Origin: Diphasiastrum complanatum
Taxonomy: Eukaryota; Streptophyta; Lycopodiopsida; Lycopodiales; Lycopodiaceae
Assembly (NCBI GenBank): GCA_029204225.1
Contig: CM055107.1
Coordinates: forward strand, 23,330,678-23,394,677
DNA: 64,000 nt
Reading direction: 5' to 3'
This document shows positions 21,608 to 33,164 of this stretch, in pieces. The position numbers and the translations under genes are program-made. Under the pieces are notes generated by a model that was not told where the DNA came from, did not search any database, and saw only the letters and a list, made by a program, of their open reading frames with translations. Each line of letters starts with the position of its first letter. Position 1 is the stretch's first letter.

Positions 21608-21614
21608 TATATAA
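21608..21614 (+). promoter_or_regulatory. TATA-like box in tandem unit 1
   Basis: TATATAA occurs in the context TTAGTGTATATAACTG, some 55 bp before the (TC)n tract. The box is kept in all three units (near 22555 and 23667 in copies 2 and 3), which fits an LTR core promoter. Confidence 0.4.
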
Positions 21615-21663
21615 CTGTTCATATTCATATAGTTTCATTATCAGAAGAAGCATTTGAATAGTT

Positions 21664-21664
<1 letters not shown>

Positions 21665-21734
<70 letters not shown>
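21665..21734 (+). repeat. (TC)n microsatellite, tandem unit 1
   Basis: Uninterrupted CT dinucleotides, about 35 repeats. Paired tracts lie in the other two units. Confidence 0.95.
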
Positions 21735-21737
<3 letters not shown>

Positions 21738-22612
21738 CCTACGAGCTTACACTCTTGAGCATTGTGGCTCACTTCTTAGAGTTGTTTTAGAGATTGCTAT
21801 TGCGCCACTGCTTATCAGCATTGCGCTTAATTCAAACAATTCATGAGAAGTAGTAGATGCATGAGTATCCTTACATGCAGCAAAAGATCTGTTAGATGTT
21901 GTTCATACAGATATATGAGGACCTATGCAAACTCCTTCATTGCTAGATGCAAAATATTTTACATTAGGGGATATTAGAACTGAAAATGGGCCCTTTGTCA
22001 AGATGTTGTTTTTGACTTCGCCCGCTCTCGACACTTATGTGTCCCAATGAATGGTGTCCCTCTGTGACGAACTGTAACTGTGGTTAACTAATCCTTGTGG
22101 AGTTTGGCAACAGTGTCGCATTTTCTCACTTCGGCTTTTTTGCATTTTTGCGAAACTATCGTCTGTCATAAATCTTGTGGGAAAATACAATGTAGTTTTT
22201 TTCGTATTTTTTGCCTCTCAGGAATTGCGAGTAAATATGCATAGTCGCATTTTTTGCTTTTTCCAAAGTGACTTAAATGTTAAGGAAATGACTCTGGCAA
22301 AGTGTGGGGCAACCCTAAATCAGTTTTTAAGGCACTGTCGAGTTTTTCTCAAAATGTCGACATTGTCATCTTTTTGTGACACCTTCGTATGTGGTAGTTT
22401 TAGTTCATTTTTGTAGAGTGACAATTTTGGTTCATTTATGCAGACAGACTGTTTACAGCCAATTTCCACCGCTTATCAGCAATCAATGACAAGGAAGAAT
22501 GCCAGCAAACACCAGCCAATTGGCAATCGCATTTGACGATCTAATTGCTTAGTGTATATAACTATTCATATTCATATAGTTTCATTATCAAAAGAAGCAT
22601 TTGAATAGTTAG

Positions 22613-22615
22613 CTC

Positions 22616-22688
<73 letters not shown>
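22613..22688 (+). repeat. (TC)n microsatellite, tandem unit 2
   Basis: CT dinucleotides with one interruption (CTAT at about 22619-22622). Confidence 0.95.
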
Positions 22689-22692
<4 letters not shown>

Positions 22693-23723
22693 CCTACGAG
22701 CTTACACTCTTGAGCATTGTAGCTCACTTCTTAGAGTTGTTTTAGAGATTGCTATTGCGCTACTGCTTATCAGCATTGCGCTTAATTCAAACAATTCATG
22801 AGAAGTAGTAGATGCATGAGTATCCTTACATGCAGCAAAAGATCTGTTAGATGTTGTTCATACAGATATATGTGGACCTATGCAAACTCCTTCATTGCTA
22901 GATGCAAAATATTTCACATTAGGGGATATTAGAACTCAAAATGGGCCCTTTGTCAAGATGTTGTTTTTGACTTCGTCCGCTCTCGACACTTATGTGTCCC
23001 TCTGTGACGAACTGTAACAGTGGTTGACGGACAGAAATTGTATTTAACTTTCTCGGCCAAGTTTTCATGATTTTCAAATATCTTGCTAGGCAGAGCAAAC
23101 AATTATGATTGGACCATAGTTACTGCCCAAATACTCCTATGTTGCCCGTCATTGTACACTCGAGGTTGGTTTGACATCAATAGTCATAAACTGTGGTTAA
23201 CTAATCCTTGTGGAGTTTGGCAACAGTGTCGCATTTTCTTACTGCAGGTTTTTTCCATTTTTGCGAAACTATCGCCTGTCATAAATCTTGTGGAAAAATA
23301 CAATGTAGTTTTTTTTGTATTTTTTGCCTCTCAGGAATTGCGAGTAAATATGCATAGTCGCATTTTTTGCTTTTTCCAAAGTGACTTAAATGTTAAGGAA
23401 ATGACTCTGGCAAAGTGTGGGGCAACCCTAAATCAGTTTTTAAGGCACTATCAAGTTTTCCGCAAAATGTCGACATTGTCATCTTTTTGTGACACCTTCG
23501 TATGTGGTAGTTTTAGTTCATTTCTGTAGAGTGACAATTTTGGTTCATTTATGCAGACAGACTGTTTACGGCCAATTTCCACCGCTTATCAGCAATCAAT
23601 GACAAGGAAGAATGCCAGCAAACACCAGCCAATTGGCAATCGCATTTGACGATCTAATTGCTTAGTGTATATAACTGTTCATATTCATATAGTTTCATTA
23701 TCAGAAGAAGCATTTGAATAGTT

Positions 23724-23724
<1 letters not shown>

Positions 23725-23806
<82 letters not shown>
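23725..23806 (+). repeat. (TC)n microsatellite, tandem unit 3
   Basis: Uninterrupted CT dinucleotides, about 41 repeats, the longest of the three tracts. Confidence 0.95.
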
Positions 23807-23809
<3 letters not shown>

Positions 23810-23907
23810 CCTACGAGCTTACACTCTTGAGCATTCTAGCTCACTTCTTAGAGTTGTTTTAGAGATTGCTATTGCGCTACTGCTTATCAGCATTGCGCTT
23901 AATTCAG

Positions 23908-24394
23908 ACTTTCATTTTAGCCACTCAGAGATAGCATAGAGTACGCGGCTTCAATCCGCAACTTATTGTACTCATTTACTTCTATTTTGTTTTCATACTG
24001 AATCAATTTTAGTTCTTATTGCATTCAGCTTCGTCTCAAAATGTATGCATTTCTGTAGTTCTTCGTGACTAATTATTTGTCTAGTGATTCGCGACTAATT
24101 ATTTGTCTAGTGTTTTGCAACAAATTATTTGTCTGATAATTCGATGCTTTATTGTTTGGCTACGTAATCACTGTAGTACTAATGATTTCAAAGTTAGTTA
24201 CTATAAGATCAAACGTGATTTCTATCACTATTTGTTTTGTTTGAAATTGATAAGCGTAGTCATGCATAGAAAAAGAGAAAGATAGTTTATTGTGTTGTGC
24301 ACAAAAGTTTTCTTTTTAGACGCTCGAATATTTTTTATGCGAGTTCGTTTCTTTTCGAGTTCGACCTATCTTTCACATACCTCTTTCTAACAAT
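23908..24394 (+). other. Flank of tandem array with short direct repeats
   Basis: No gene seen. At about 24065-24140 a roughly 27-31 bp word with core CTAATTATTTGTCTAGTG occurs three times with decay. It may be the 3' part of the LTR repeated in the array. Confidence 0.4.
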
Positions 24395-24502
24395 ATGTTT
24401 ACCAAGGCTTTGAGCATTGATGCACACAAAAAAATTTGTGCATTGCTTAGTCTAAAGGTCAAGGCATTCACAGATCCAGATTGGGGGGGGGGGGAGGGGG
24501 GT
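24395..24502 (+). pseudogene. Copia K RNase H tail and polypurine tract
   Basis: Encodes MFTKALSIDAHKKICALLSL, the last segment of Copia RNase H ('DI.TKAL'), very like Copia H at 48977-49085 (TKALSLDAHKKFCGELGLKV). It is followed by a G-run (24483-24500) that acts as an exaggerated polypurine tract. Confidence 0.7.
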
Positions 24503-25140
24503 TTGTTGGATTTATTCCTTTACTCTCTTAAATCCCATGTTAATCTAGTTCCATTCATATTGCTGTAGTTTTACACGCATTGTCGCATAGTCTCCAGAAA
24601 TACTCTGTTATCAAAAACAGGCAAGAGAGTGGTAGTCTGACTTGTCAAAGTTACCCGACTTGTCAGAGTTGGTTGGCTTTTTGGGAAAGTTTGACTTGGC
24701 CGATCTATCGGGGAGTCCAACTTGTCGACTCCACCGACTATCGTCAAGGACCATCAAACGACTTTGACCTTATTGACTATCGGTAGTGACATGCTTGACT
24801 CCAGATAGTCAAAGCCTTCTCACGCCCACTTCTTGTATTGTGCAACTACTTGGACAGTGACAATAGCAGCCACAATCTATTCTAGATGGCGCAACGACTC
24901 CACGCTGCCTTCTTGTACATACATCTGCACAAAATATAGTTGATCATTATAATCAATTAATCAGTAAGCAAGAGAACACAACTAGATGAGATAGGCTGAT
25001 TTGATATACACTCGGGCACTCATAGATGCCGAGGCGATAGCTTATTAGAGACAGACACAATACATGCTTTCAAGCATTGATTCTTTCTTTTCAGACTGAT
25101 TGTCAGAAAAAGCTCATATTTGTTTCAGATCCTAGCTAGT
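24503..25140 (+). repeat. Copia K 3' LTR (right end uncertain)
   Basis: TGTTGGATTTATTCC follows the polypurine tract directly, as a Copia LTR start should. The sequence shows repeated short words (GACTTGTC, GACTATCG) at 24640-24800. No second LTR copy is available to fix the end. Confidence 0.5.
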
Positions 25141-26261
25141 TTTGTGAGCATGTGTATGATAAAATTTAAAAATTTGTGCAAAATTATTATGTGCAATGGA
25201 TTTATATTGTGATTATGAAATATAATCATGATCTTCATAAGTTTATCATTTATAATAAGAAATTTGATATTAATCTGTTTTAACTTTTAAAGAGATAATT
25301 AAAACTTCAATAGATGACAATAAAGCTCGATACAAGCAGTAGAAATTTCAATATTTTATGATACAACTTTTGTCTTTCTGTGTTTTAGAAGATGAGTTTG
25401 GACTTGTACATCTAAAATTTGTAAATGCTAGAGTGATGTAACATGACACGTTTCGTTGATGATTATATGACATAATCAATCATTTTTTTACTTGCCCATT
25501 GCACTCAAACAGAGATGAAATCTATAGGGTAGGTGGCAAAAATAAGGGTAACAGTTATGGTTGGATGAGGTGTTTGTCTTTTTCTCTTTACTTGGTTCTT
25601 GTTAGGTTTTGCTTGAGGAAGGAGTAAGGCCGCTGGCATGATTGTATGGATTGAGTGGGGAATTGAGTATGTCATTTTGAGGGAGTCATATTTGAGAGTG
25701 TTGAGGAGTTTGCATTTGTTGGTTGGGTGAAGCATAGTGGGTTGTTGATTGTTTGTGGAGTTTGGTTGTTTGTCATTGTAATAGCTGAGTGTTCAAAGCT
25801 GTAAGTTGACATGTTGTTAATGGTTGCTATGTGGGGGTGTTGTTTTTGTTTATTGAATTTTTCTTAAGAAATTAATTCTCTACAATTTGAAACTTAGCAG
25901 AAAAATAAAATAGTTTGCAACCCTCAATAACAAGCATTTATTTGTAGTACTTTAAGCTAAGTTTGCCAAAAGAAATTCAAAAAGTAATGCTACTTATTGA
26001 AGCATGTATATTTATTTTCTAAAAGTCAATATAGAACGTAATTTTTTTAATGAAATATGTCAAAGTATTTTAAAATTTTTTCTCTTACATGTGCACAAGG
26101 AGGTCAGTTTCCTGCTACTCACATTTTTAGGGGGGTGTGAAAAAAAGCGAGTGTCGGAGCGAGCACAATGGAACCAATATAAGAAAATTAATAAATTTGT
26201 CATAGTGAAACTTTTGTTATACAGTTTCACCATTATGAGTTAAAGATGGACCTTTCATGAC
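25141..26261. other. AT-rich stretch without a recognised feature
   Basis: Short open frames exist but show no recognisable domain. Nothing else was seen. Confidence 0.4.
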
Positions 26262-27040
26262 AATGATAAATTATGTTAGACAACACTCATAGATTTAAGA
26301 TATGAGCATTTTGATTATCACACACGAATAGAAAAAATGCCACTTGAATTACTGATAAGCTTCTTGCATAAAGCACTTGCTTTTGTAGATTAGATTCAAC
26401 CATATACACTATAAAAATTCATTTAAACGGTCATAATTTATAATGTCACATTTTATGATAACAAAAAATAGTGAAAAATAATGTCAAACAACACACATGT
26501 ATTTAAAAGATAGTATTGTGAATAACACACAATAGAAAAAACCATAACTTGAATTAATGCTAAGCATCCTTGCATTGAGCACTTGGTTATGCAAATGGTA
26601 AATTATGTTAGACAACACTCATAGACTTCAAAAATGAGCATTGTGAACAACACACACGAATAGAAAAAACATCGCTTGAATTACCGTTAAGCTTCTTGCA
26701 TAGAGCACTTGCCTCTGCAGATTAGATTCAACACACACGAATAGGAAAAACATCACTTGAATTACCATTAAGCTTCTTGCATAGAGCACATGCCTTTGTA
26801 GATTAGATTCAACCATATACATTATAAAAACTCATCCAAATAATTTAAATTTATAATGTCACATTTTACGATAATGGAAAATAGTGGAAAATAATGTCAA
26901 ACAACACTCATAGATTAAAAAAAATAGCATTGTGAATAAACACACTAATAGAAAAAACATAACTTGAATTAATGCTAATCGTCCTTGCATTAAGCACTTG
27001 GTTATGCAAATCATATTCAACCATATGCATTATCAAAACT
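26262..27040 (+). repeat. Satellite-like higher-order tandem repeat
   Basis: Related subunits begin with GTTAGACAACACTCATAG or GTCAAACAACACTCAT near 26275, 26480, 26607 and 26897, each followed by AACACAC.AATAGAAAAAAC and TTGCAT..AGCACTTG. Two subunit types alternate, giving a longer period of roughly 330-420 bp. A 62-bp block (AACACACACGAATAG to TAGATTCAAC) is duplicated again at about 26650-26790. Confidence 0.8.
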
Positions 27041-27074
27041 GAATTGTATTGTTTCAAGTTTAAATTAATCATAG

Positions 27075-29495
27075 TGGCATCAAAATTTGAATCCTGAGAG
27101 CAGATTGGTGAAACAAGTAGATTCTTGTTCTCTATAAAACATATTTGGATGACAACATATTAGCCAACTCCAAGTTTTCCCCCAGGTGTGATCTGCGACA
27201 AATAAGATTAAAAATATTAGAGGAGACTTGATGATATAAGAGAAAAAAAATGTTGATAGCAATCATGCAATTTACCATCACATATATCAAGTGGAAAATC
27301 TTCGTTGTTGTTAATTTCTATTCCAATTCTACCTAAAGTGTTGCAATCTTTAAAAATATGTCTACCCCACTCATGAGATCGACCACCTCATCTCCAAGCT
27401 TAGAGAATTCATTCAATAGGTAGTCTCACAGCTTGCAGCTACCCTGGCTAGCTCCACAAATAGGTCAACCTTTGTGTCTTAGCCATTCACTCTGTTGGGC
27501 CCTATCCTGAAATACATTGCTTACTTTCCTTTGAAGATTGATAGCCCTTAAGTTTGGAGTGCAACTAGCATAAAATTCTGTGTGGTATGCAGACAGTGTG
27601 AGGCAATGAACCTGAGAGGACATGAACAAGAAGTGAAACAAATGAGAAATATGTGCATACATTAAACCAAATAATGGCCTTAACTAAAGTTGTGTAAGAG
27701 AGATGAATTTACCCACTACATAATACGTGACATTACCTCACGACGTGGATCTGAAGATGTCCAACCAAGGGGGTGACACTATGAACTATGGACGTCTCAC
27801 ACCTCATCCAATTTGACAGTGTGGGATATACCATGGATGTCACAAAGAATCCATTATCTATAGTAATATTTTCAGCCACATCAAATGTGAATTCACAAAT
27901 TTCATTTGAGCATAAATTCCATTCTAGAATCATACTCCTCATTTATGCCATTCACGGCTATGTCCATCAGAAAGCTTGCAAAAACAAGCTCTACAGTTCC
28001 GCAGGGGGCTAGTTGGCCTCTAATAATGCCATTATTGCATAACACCAAAGTGCTCCATTTTTTTCTATGCTCGTATGAAGCCTACAGAAGTATTAAAATT
28101 AACCGTAAGCATACATATACAAATGACTTGATATTTAACATGTAAATGGCTAGAAAGAAATGGTAGTAATGATCTTACTATGGAATGTTGATGAGTATGA
28201 GCTTTCACTCAACTTAGGAAACAAATTTTTTTTACTCGTTCTTCGCTCTCCTCCTGAGATGCTCTAGTGGCAACATTTCTCAATTCAAACTCTTCATCTA
28301 GAGTGCGTCCCTCAAGAAAGTCAAGCTACCAAGGGCAGTTCAGTTTTTCCCAAGTAGTAAGGCCCTACAAAAATTGAAATAAAAAAGTATGAACATGCTC
28401 CCCAATTTGAATGTGCAGTACTTAATCAATGCTAATTATAACAAAATTAAAAAGCCCTACCGTTGCAATCATAGACTTGGTGTACATGGATTGTTCCCCT
28501 TCCAAATTACACCATCCACATGTTGTGAGAATTGATGCTAGTTCTTTACTAGTAATGCAATGAAATAGTCTTCTACATTTCAAACAAGAACCTGATTATG
28601 TCTTTGGTAGTCCAATATCACAAAATATATAACAAGAATTGAGATCAAACAATATTTAATGTCAACAAGTTTACCTAAATACAAGCCCCCTCCCTGCTCA
28701 CATTATATTCGGCTACTTTTCAGACGGGAGGGAGTGCATTATCTTGCCATGGATAAACTTGAACACTTATTTGAGAAGTACTTTCGTTTCCATGTTTTAA
28801 GTACATAGGAAATGATTGGGGTAGGCTAATGAACTCTACTTGCTCCACACTCAATCAACTGTGGGCATGTAAAGTCCTCTACTTGTATCCAAAAAGTTTC
28901 AATGTCTATCCACATACAAAACACATTCTTATTTCACGACATCATAATAGCATTTCGTGCATGCTCTGAAGGATTGATCATGATTTTCACTATGTTCGCC
29001 TTTTTAGCAGCACTAATCTACACTTCAATATTAAAAGTATAGGTTATAGAGTATAATTAGTTTTAACAGTTTTATCGATATCAATCTTGACCTTGAAATG
29101 ACATTCAGTTTCCTTCTTGGCATGTTGCCTTGCTTCCTCTCTTGATGTGGATGACTCAACTTGATACTCTTTTGTTCTCTCCTCGAACTCATCCTGCATA
29201 TGAATTCAAATTGATCCATAAAATAAATGCCTTTAGAACTACTATGATGATAACTTTCGTGTGCCTTAAAATAATGTTTACCGTGAAGACGATCTGGCTC
29301 AAGAGTGCTAAAGAGCAATTGTACCACATTTTTTGAGCTCCATCTCTCTTGGTCTCCTTTTCTAGCTCTTTACTTATCCAAATCAAATCTTCGCGAGGAA
29401 TCTGTTTCAAAAGAGCTTCTTTATCAACTGTACCAAATTGTCTAATCTGAAATATTATGTAAGATAGATTGGGTTCAACGTATGCCTCATTTAGC
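27075..29495 (-). pseudogene. Unidentified multi-exon gene or gene remnant
   Basis: Several minus-strand stretches look like exons. The clearest is 29495-29282: 71 uninterrupted codons with a TTATTGTAG acceptor and a CACG/GTAAAC donor (IPREDLIWISKELEKETK, MWYNCSLALLSQIVFT). Others: about 29205-29090 (EFEERTKEYQVESS, Glu/Lys-rich), 28370-28205 (FLEGRTLDEEFELRN), 28070-27900 (LVLCNNGIIRGQLAPCGTVE), 27500-27280 (LNEFSKLGDEVVDLM, LGRIGIEINNNEDF). Stops inside the last three suggest decay, or wrong boundaries on my part. I do not recognise the family. Confidence 0.35.
29282..29495 (-). other. Best-preserved exon of the unidentified gene
   Basis: 214 bp (one base plus 71 codons) bounded by consensus-like acceptor and donor sites, with no stop. 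The sequence is charged and helical. No catalytic motif is apparent. Confidence 0.45.
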
Positions 29496-30553
29496 CTACA
29501 ATAAAAATGAGAGATTATACAATGAGGGTAACTCTAGAAATGTGTAACATAGTTATGATATATTCTACATTGACTCTACATCACACACTAATAAGTTCAT
29601 TGAGTACTCCATAGATTAGTACCAATTGCCTCAATAAATCCATACCTGCACTTTTAGATATAAATTATGAAATACCAATGTGGATTTTTTTATAGGTTGG
29701 TTGTTGGCTGTAAGATTTTTTAGTGTAGCTTGTCCGTTACAAAAATCTTGAAGGTGTGTCCCCATTGTTTTGAGTATATTGTTGTGAATGCATCAACCAG
29801 TTACTCTCTAAGAGTATGTATTCAATACCTACATTCGGAAAAAAAGAATGCCTAACAGCTCCCTAGCCATTGTACTTGATCTTGTCATAATCACTCTTCA
29901 ACATAGTTGCTCACACATGGTCTCAATGAATAATTGGGGGTCTACTTGCATATATCAAACTAGTCATTCTTGTTTCCCATGATACTAAATCCATTTGCTT
30001 TGATATATCTCTAGGGCCATTAAGTTATCCTATGTTGCATGTAGGTGGCATACTAGTTACCAAGACCAGCCTTTATGCATTTTGAAGTTCCTTGGCTCCT
30101 AAATATTCAACATCATCTATTTATTTTCTATTATAATCGGTATAAAAAAAATGAAGTGTCACCCCCCAGTTGAGCCTTCAAGGCATTGGCCTCTTTTTGG
30201 CCCCAACCCAATGTCATCGTGCCATGTGGCATGGGCAGGGGTAGCAAATGCCCACCATAAATTTAAAATTTTTGGTGGGCCTAAAAAATGGATTTGACTT
30301 GCCCCTATGTGGCAATGAGTCCCTGCGATGTCATCTGCCACACAGTGGCAACTGGATGTTAATGTGAAAGCAAGGGAGTCCCATCTTTTCTCCAAGATCA
30401 ATAAATAAAAGAGCTATATTAAATTTTGGATTTGCTAGGCATGTGTGTTAAATGGACCTTATATATATATATGAAGAAAAGCGTGGATAATGTTAGTGTT
30501 GGAAGAGCGTTGTTGGTGCAGGAAGCGTTGGTGAGTAAAATAGTGGCTCCTCC
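29496..30553. other. Region upstream of the thioredoxin-like gene
   Basis: No gene seen. A perfect hairpin with 8-bp arms lies at 30250-30280 (GCCCACCA ... TGGTGGGC, AT-rich loop), and a (TA)n stretch at 30461-30472. The 300 bp before the TATA box is relatively GC-rich. Confidence 0.4.
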
Positions 30554-30560
30554 TATAAAT
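30554..30560 (+). promoter_or_regulatory. TATA box of the thioredoxin-like gene
   Basis: TATAAAT in the context CTCCTATAAATACTAG, 75 bp before the start codon. A transcription start about 30 bp downstream would leave a leader of roughly 45 bp. Confidence 0.6.
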
Positions 30561-30628
30561 ACTAGGACTCAGGAGCGAGCAGTGAGCATCTCCCTCAACT
30601 ATTTATTCTTCTTCTATTAATAATAAGA

Positions 30629-32203
30629 ATGGCAGCTGCAACGAGCGCCATCTCCTCTTATTCTTCTTCCGCCTCGACGCTGCAATTTCTAAGATCCAGA
30701 GATTTGGGTTTCCCTTCCGCCGCCTCCTCCTCCTCTTGCTTGGCGCTTGTGTCAAGATATGCTGCCACTTCTTCCTCCGCCTGTTTGGGATCCAAACGTA
30801 AGTTTGGACTTGCAAGCTGTCCGGCATCTCAAAAACATTACCGCAGGGTTGTAGAGTCGGTACCTGCTGCTGCAAAAGCCTGTTCAGAACCTGGCGAAAC
30901 TGTTACAGAGTACGAAGACGGTATGAATGTGATGGATATTGTGTCTGTGAATTGCGGTTGTTTAGAAACAAAACTTTTCATGTTAATGGTGGTTGTGCTA
31001 CAAAAGATTTCATTCAAGAATGGCATGGCTAATAAACATTTGAAGGATCAAAAGCATATCAGGTGAAGATTTTTATCACCTCAATTAGTTTGGTGATAGC
31101 TTCTGTTCCTTGTCAAAGATGCATATTTGTTTTTTAGGGTATCCAGCAAGCAACTTCTCGACAAGCAGTAGTGGGAAACTTTGACGTTTTTTGTACGGAA
31201 GGGAATTTGCATTTAAAATTCTTAGACCTTGATCTTTTGATATCATAAGACACGATAGCTTATTTATTTGGCATTTGGGATGTTGCGTGTCACGGTTTAC
31301 TCAAAAATTGCTTTGCCTTTTCCTTTGTTAAACAGGTGAAGCTCTCGAGAAACGCATTCAAGAAGCAGGCGATAAGCTGGTAAATAATCTTCTAAAATTC
31401 ACTTTTGACTAGCTGATTTTGGCTGCCTTAAAATATGAATTTGGAATTTGCCTTTAAGGGGTTCATGATTACTTGTTATACCTGGTGGGATTAATAATGA
31501 ATTGGTCTGTGCAGATTGTTCTGGATATCTCAACAAAGACATGTGGCCCTTGCAAGTTCATTTATCCAAAAGTAGTGAAGTTGAGCATTGATTACCCGGA
31601 TGCTATCTTCTTGAAGATCAATGGAGACCATAATAGTAGCACTAGGGTGAGTTCTCTCAAGTAGTTTATACTGTTATGATAGTACTCAGGGTTTCCCGTC
31701 TTGGGATCTTGTGTGCTAGAAGCCTCTACTGCAACTTTCTACAAGTTCTTTAACCACCTCTTTGCCCTCAGTTTTAAAAGCCAAATCGACAAAGGAAATC
31801 AATTGAGGTTTGATGTGCCTGCCGTTCGATTTAGTTTTCCAACTAACCTTGAGGACTCGGCTGTAACTTATGCTACTTGCTGGAAAAGTTATTGTTCTCT
31901 GTTAGCATTTCTTGATAGACACTACTCCATTTACCACTTTTTGGGCTGAAGCACTAACTTTTAATGTTCTTATAGGCCCTCCAAAAGTTTTAACAAAGTT
32001 GGGCTGATATAATCTATCAAGTGGGTCATGCCATTCTTTTCTGTTGGTGTTGCTTGCAGGCTTTAATGAAAAAATGGGGCATAAGAGCTGTTCCCAACTT
32101 CAGATTTTTTAGAAATGGAAAGCTGATACACTCGCACACTGGAGCCAATGAAGATGAGCTGCGAGCTTACTTCTTGACTCATTATGAAACAATATCAGTT
32201 TGA
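30629..32203 (+). CDS. Chloroplast thioredoxin-like protein (4 exons, 203 aa)
   Basis: Predicted exons 30629-30920, 31336-31379, 31515-31646 and 32060-32203. Total 612 nt with consistent phases and GT-AG introns, giving 203 aa. Residues 1 to about 60 are Ser/Ala-rich with few acids, like a chloroplast transit peptide. The thioredoxin fold follows: LVVLDISTKT, the redox site CGPC (Cys122, Cys125), PKVVKLS, DAIFLKINGD, and GIRAVPNFRFF with the cis-proline at about 168. Such proteins reduce target disulfides. The residue before the site is Thr, not the usual Trp (WCGPC). The acidic ED..E linker before the domain and the KLVVLD start recall the f-type and CDSP32-like groups, but I cannot settle the subfamily. 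The start Met is the first after the TATA box. Confidence 0.85.
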
Positions 32204-33164
32204 TGTTATAAACAGTCAAATGTATTGTATCAAAGGAAACTAGGTTCCTACTTTCTGGAGTCATTGGGTGTACATATCAAATAGTTATGTATTGTAACCA
32301 TCCATCTGTAGGTAAATTTATACCAGATTCCAAAAGTTAGGTGCAGCTGATTTCACTCACCCGCCCAACATAATGTGGAATTGTTTTGGTGATGAGTTCC
32401 CTGTTTTATGATCATTTACTATTCCCTTATAGAACCTGGTTGAAATTTTCCCCTTCTAGTTTTTTAGTAAACCGTTTGTCATGAATTCTGATTTACATAT
32501 TGCATGGCATGTGTAAATCTACTTACATGGAACACATATCTCTATACCTGTACAAGTCCTGGGCATGTCTATAAATGGAAGTGTTTTTGCTACCCTCGCA
32601 AAATTTGCTCTGCAGCGAAAATTACACTTGTGCCAGTCAGATTTTTGTCCTGGAAAATTGATATGTGTATGTTTCCCTACTAAAATCAGACAAAGAAAGA
32701 CAGATTCTGAGCAAAAATATTCTATACAAAATGATCACTAAAAAAGGAAGGTTTATTGTAGCCATCAAGCATTGCTCCGAGTTGAAGGGAACATACTCTC
32801 TGCGTACTCAAAGTATCGAGCTAGAAAGATGAGTCTTAGGTGGGAACTGCAGGCTTTGCTACATACTCTCAGTTGCTATCCATGTCCTCACTATATAAGT
32901 TGCTATCCATGTCCTCACTATATAACTGAGAGCATATAGCAACCACCATACAATATTGTATCAAGTGGCTAGTTGTTTGGCTAATGGTCAATTTAGATTG
33001 AGCTAATTTTATTAAGAGTATTTTTTATTAAGATCATAATTAACTATGTTATAAGAGTATTTTTTATTAAGATCATAATTAACTATGTTATCAGATGCTT
33101 ACGATGTATACTTATGACATTAACAACGTAAATAGTCATGGAACAAAAAGTATGCAAGTAGAGT
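32204..33164. other. Downstream of the thioredoxin-like gene, with short duplications
   Basis: Presumed 3' UTR and intergenic DNA. A 27-bp word is perfectly duplicated in tandem at 32871-32897 and 32898-32924 (AGTTGCTATCCATGTCCTCA core), flanked by inverted CTCTCAGTT/AACTGAGAG. A 39-bp word is perfectly duplicated at 33014-33052 and 33053-33091. No gene seen. Confidence 0.7.

Larger units (their letters stand above)
20713..23907 (+). repeat. Three-copy tandem array of an LTR-integrase unit
   Basis: Three direct copies start at AAACAATTCATGAGAAG: 20713-21833 (1121 bp), 21834-22788 (955 bp) and 22789-23907 (about 1119 bp). Each has a Copia integrase scrap, a non-coding stretch, a TATA-like box, a (TC)n tract and a shared tail (TTGCGCTTAATTCA). 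Copy 2 lacks about 165 bp at a CTGT microhomology near 22078; copy 3 lacks about 15 bp near 22999. By eye the copies are nearly identical, so the amplification is more recent than the surrounding elements. Confidence 0.9.

Noticed and set aside
21278-23529. A conserved open frame in each unit of the tandem array (MHSRIFCFFQSDLNVKE and on)
   Set aside because: The frame is conserved because the units are recent copies. Composition is not protein-like and the first part differs between units by deletion. It lies in LTR-like DNA.
24481-24502. G-run as a regulatory G-quadruplex
   Set aside because: It sits exactly where the Copia polypurine tract belongs, between RNase H and LTR start, so slippage expansion of that tract is the simpler reading.
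25505-25735. Minus-strand 76-codon open frame
   Set aside because: No recognisable domain, AT-rich surroundings, no splice or promoter support.
26262-27040. CRISPR-like array
   Set aside because: Repeats are long, imperfect and adjacent, without unique spacers, in a plant genome.
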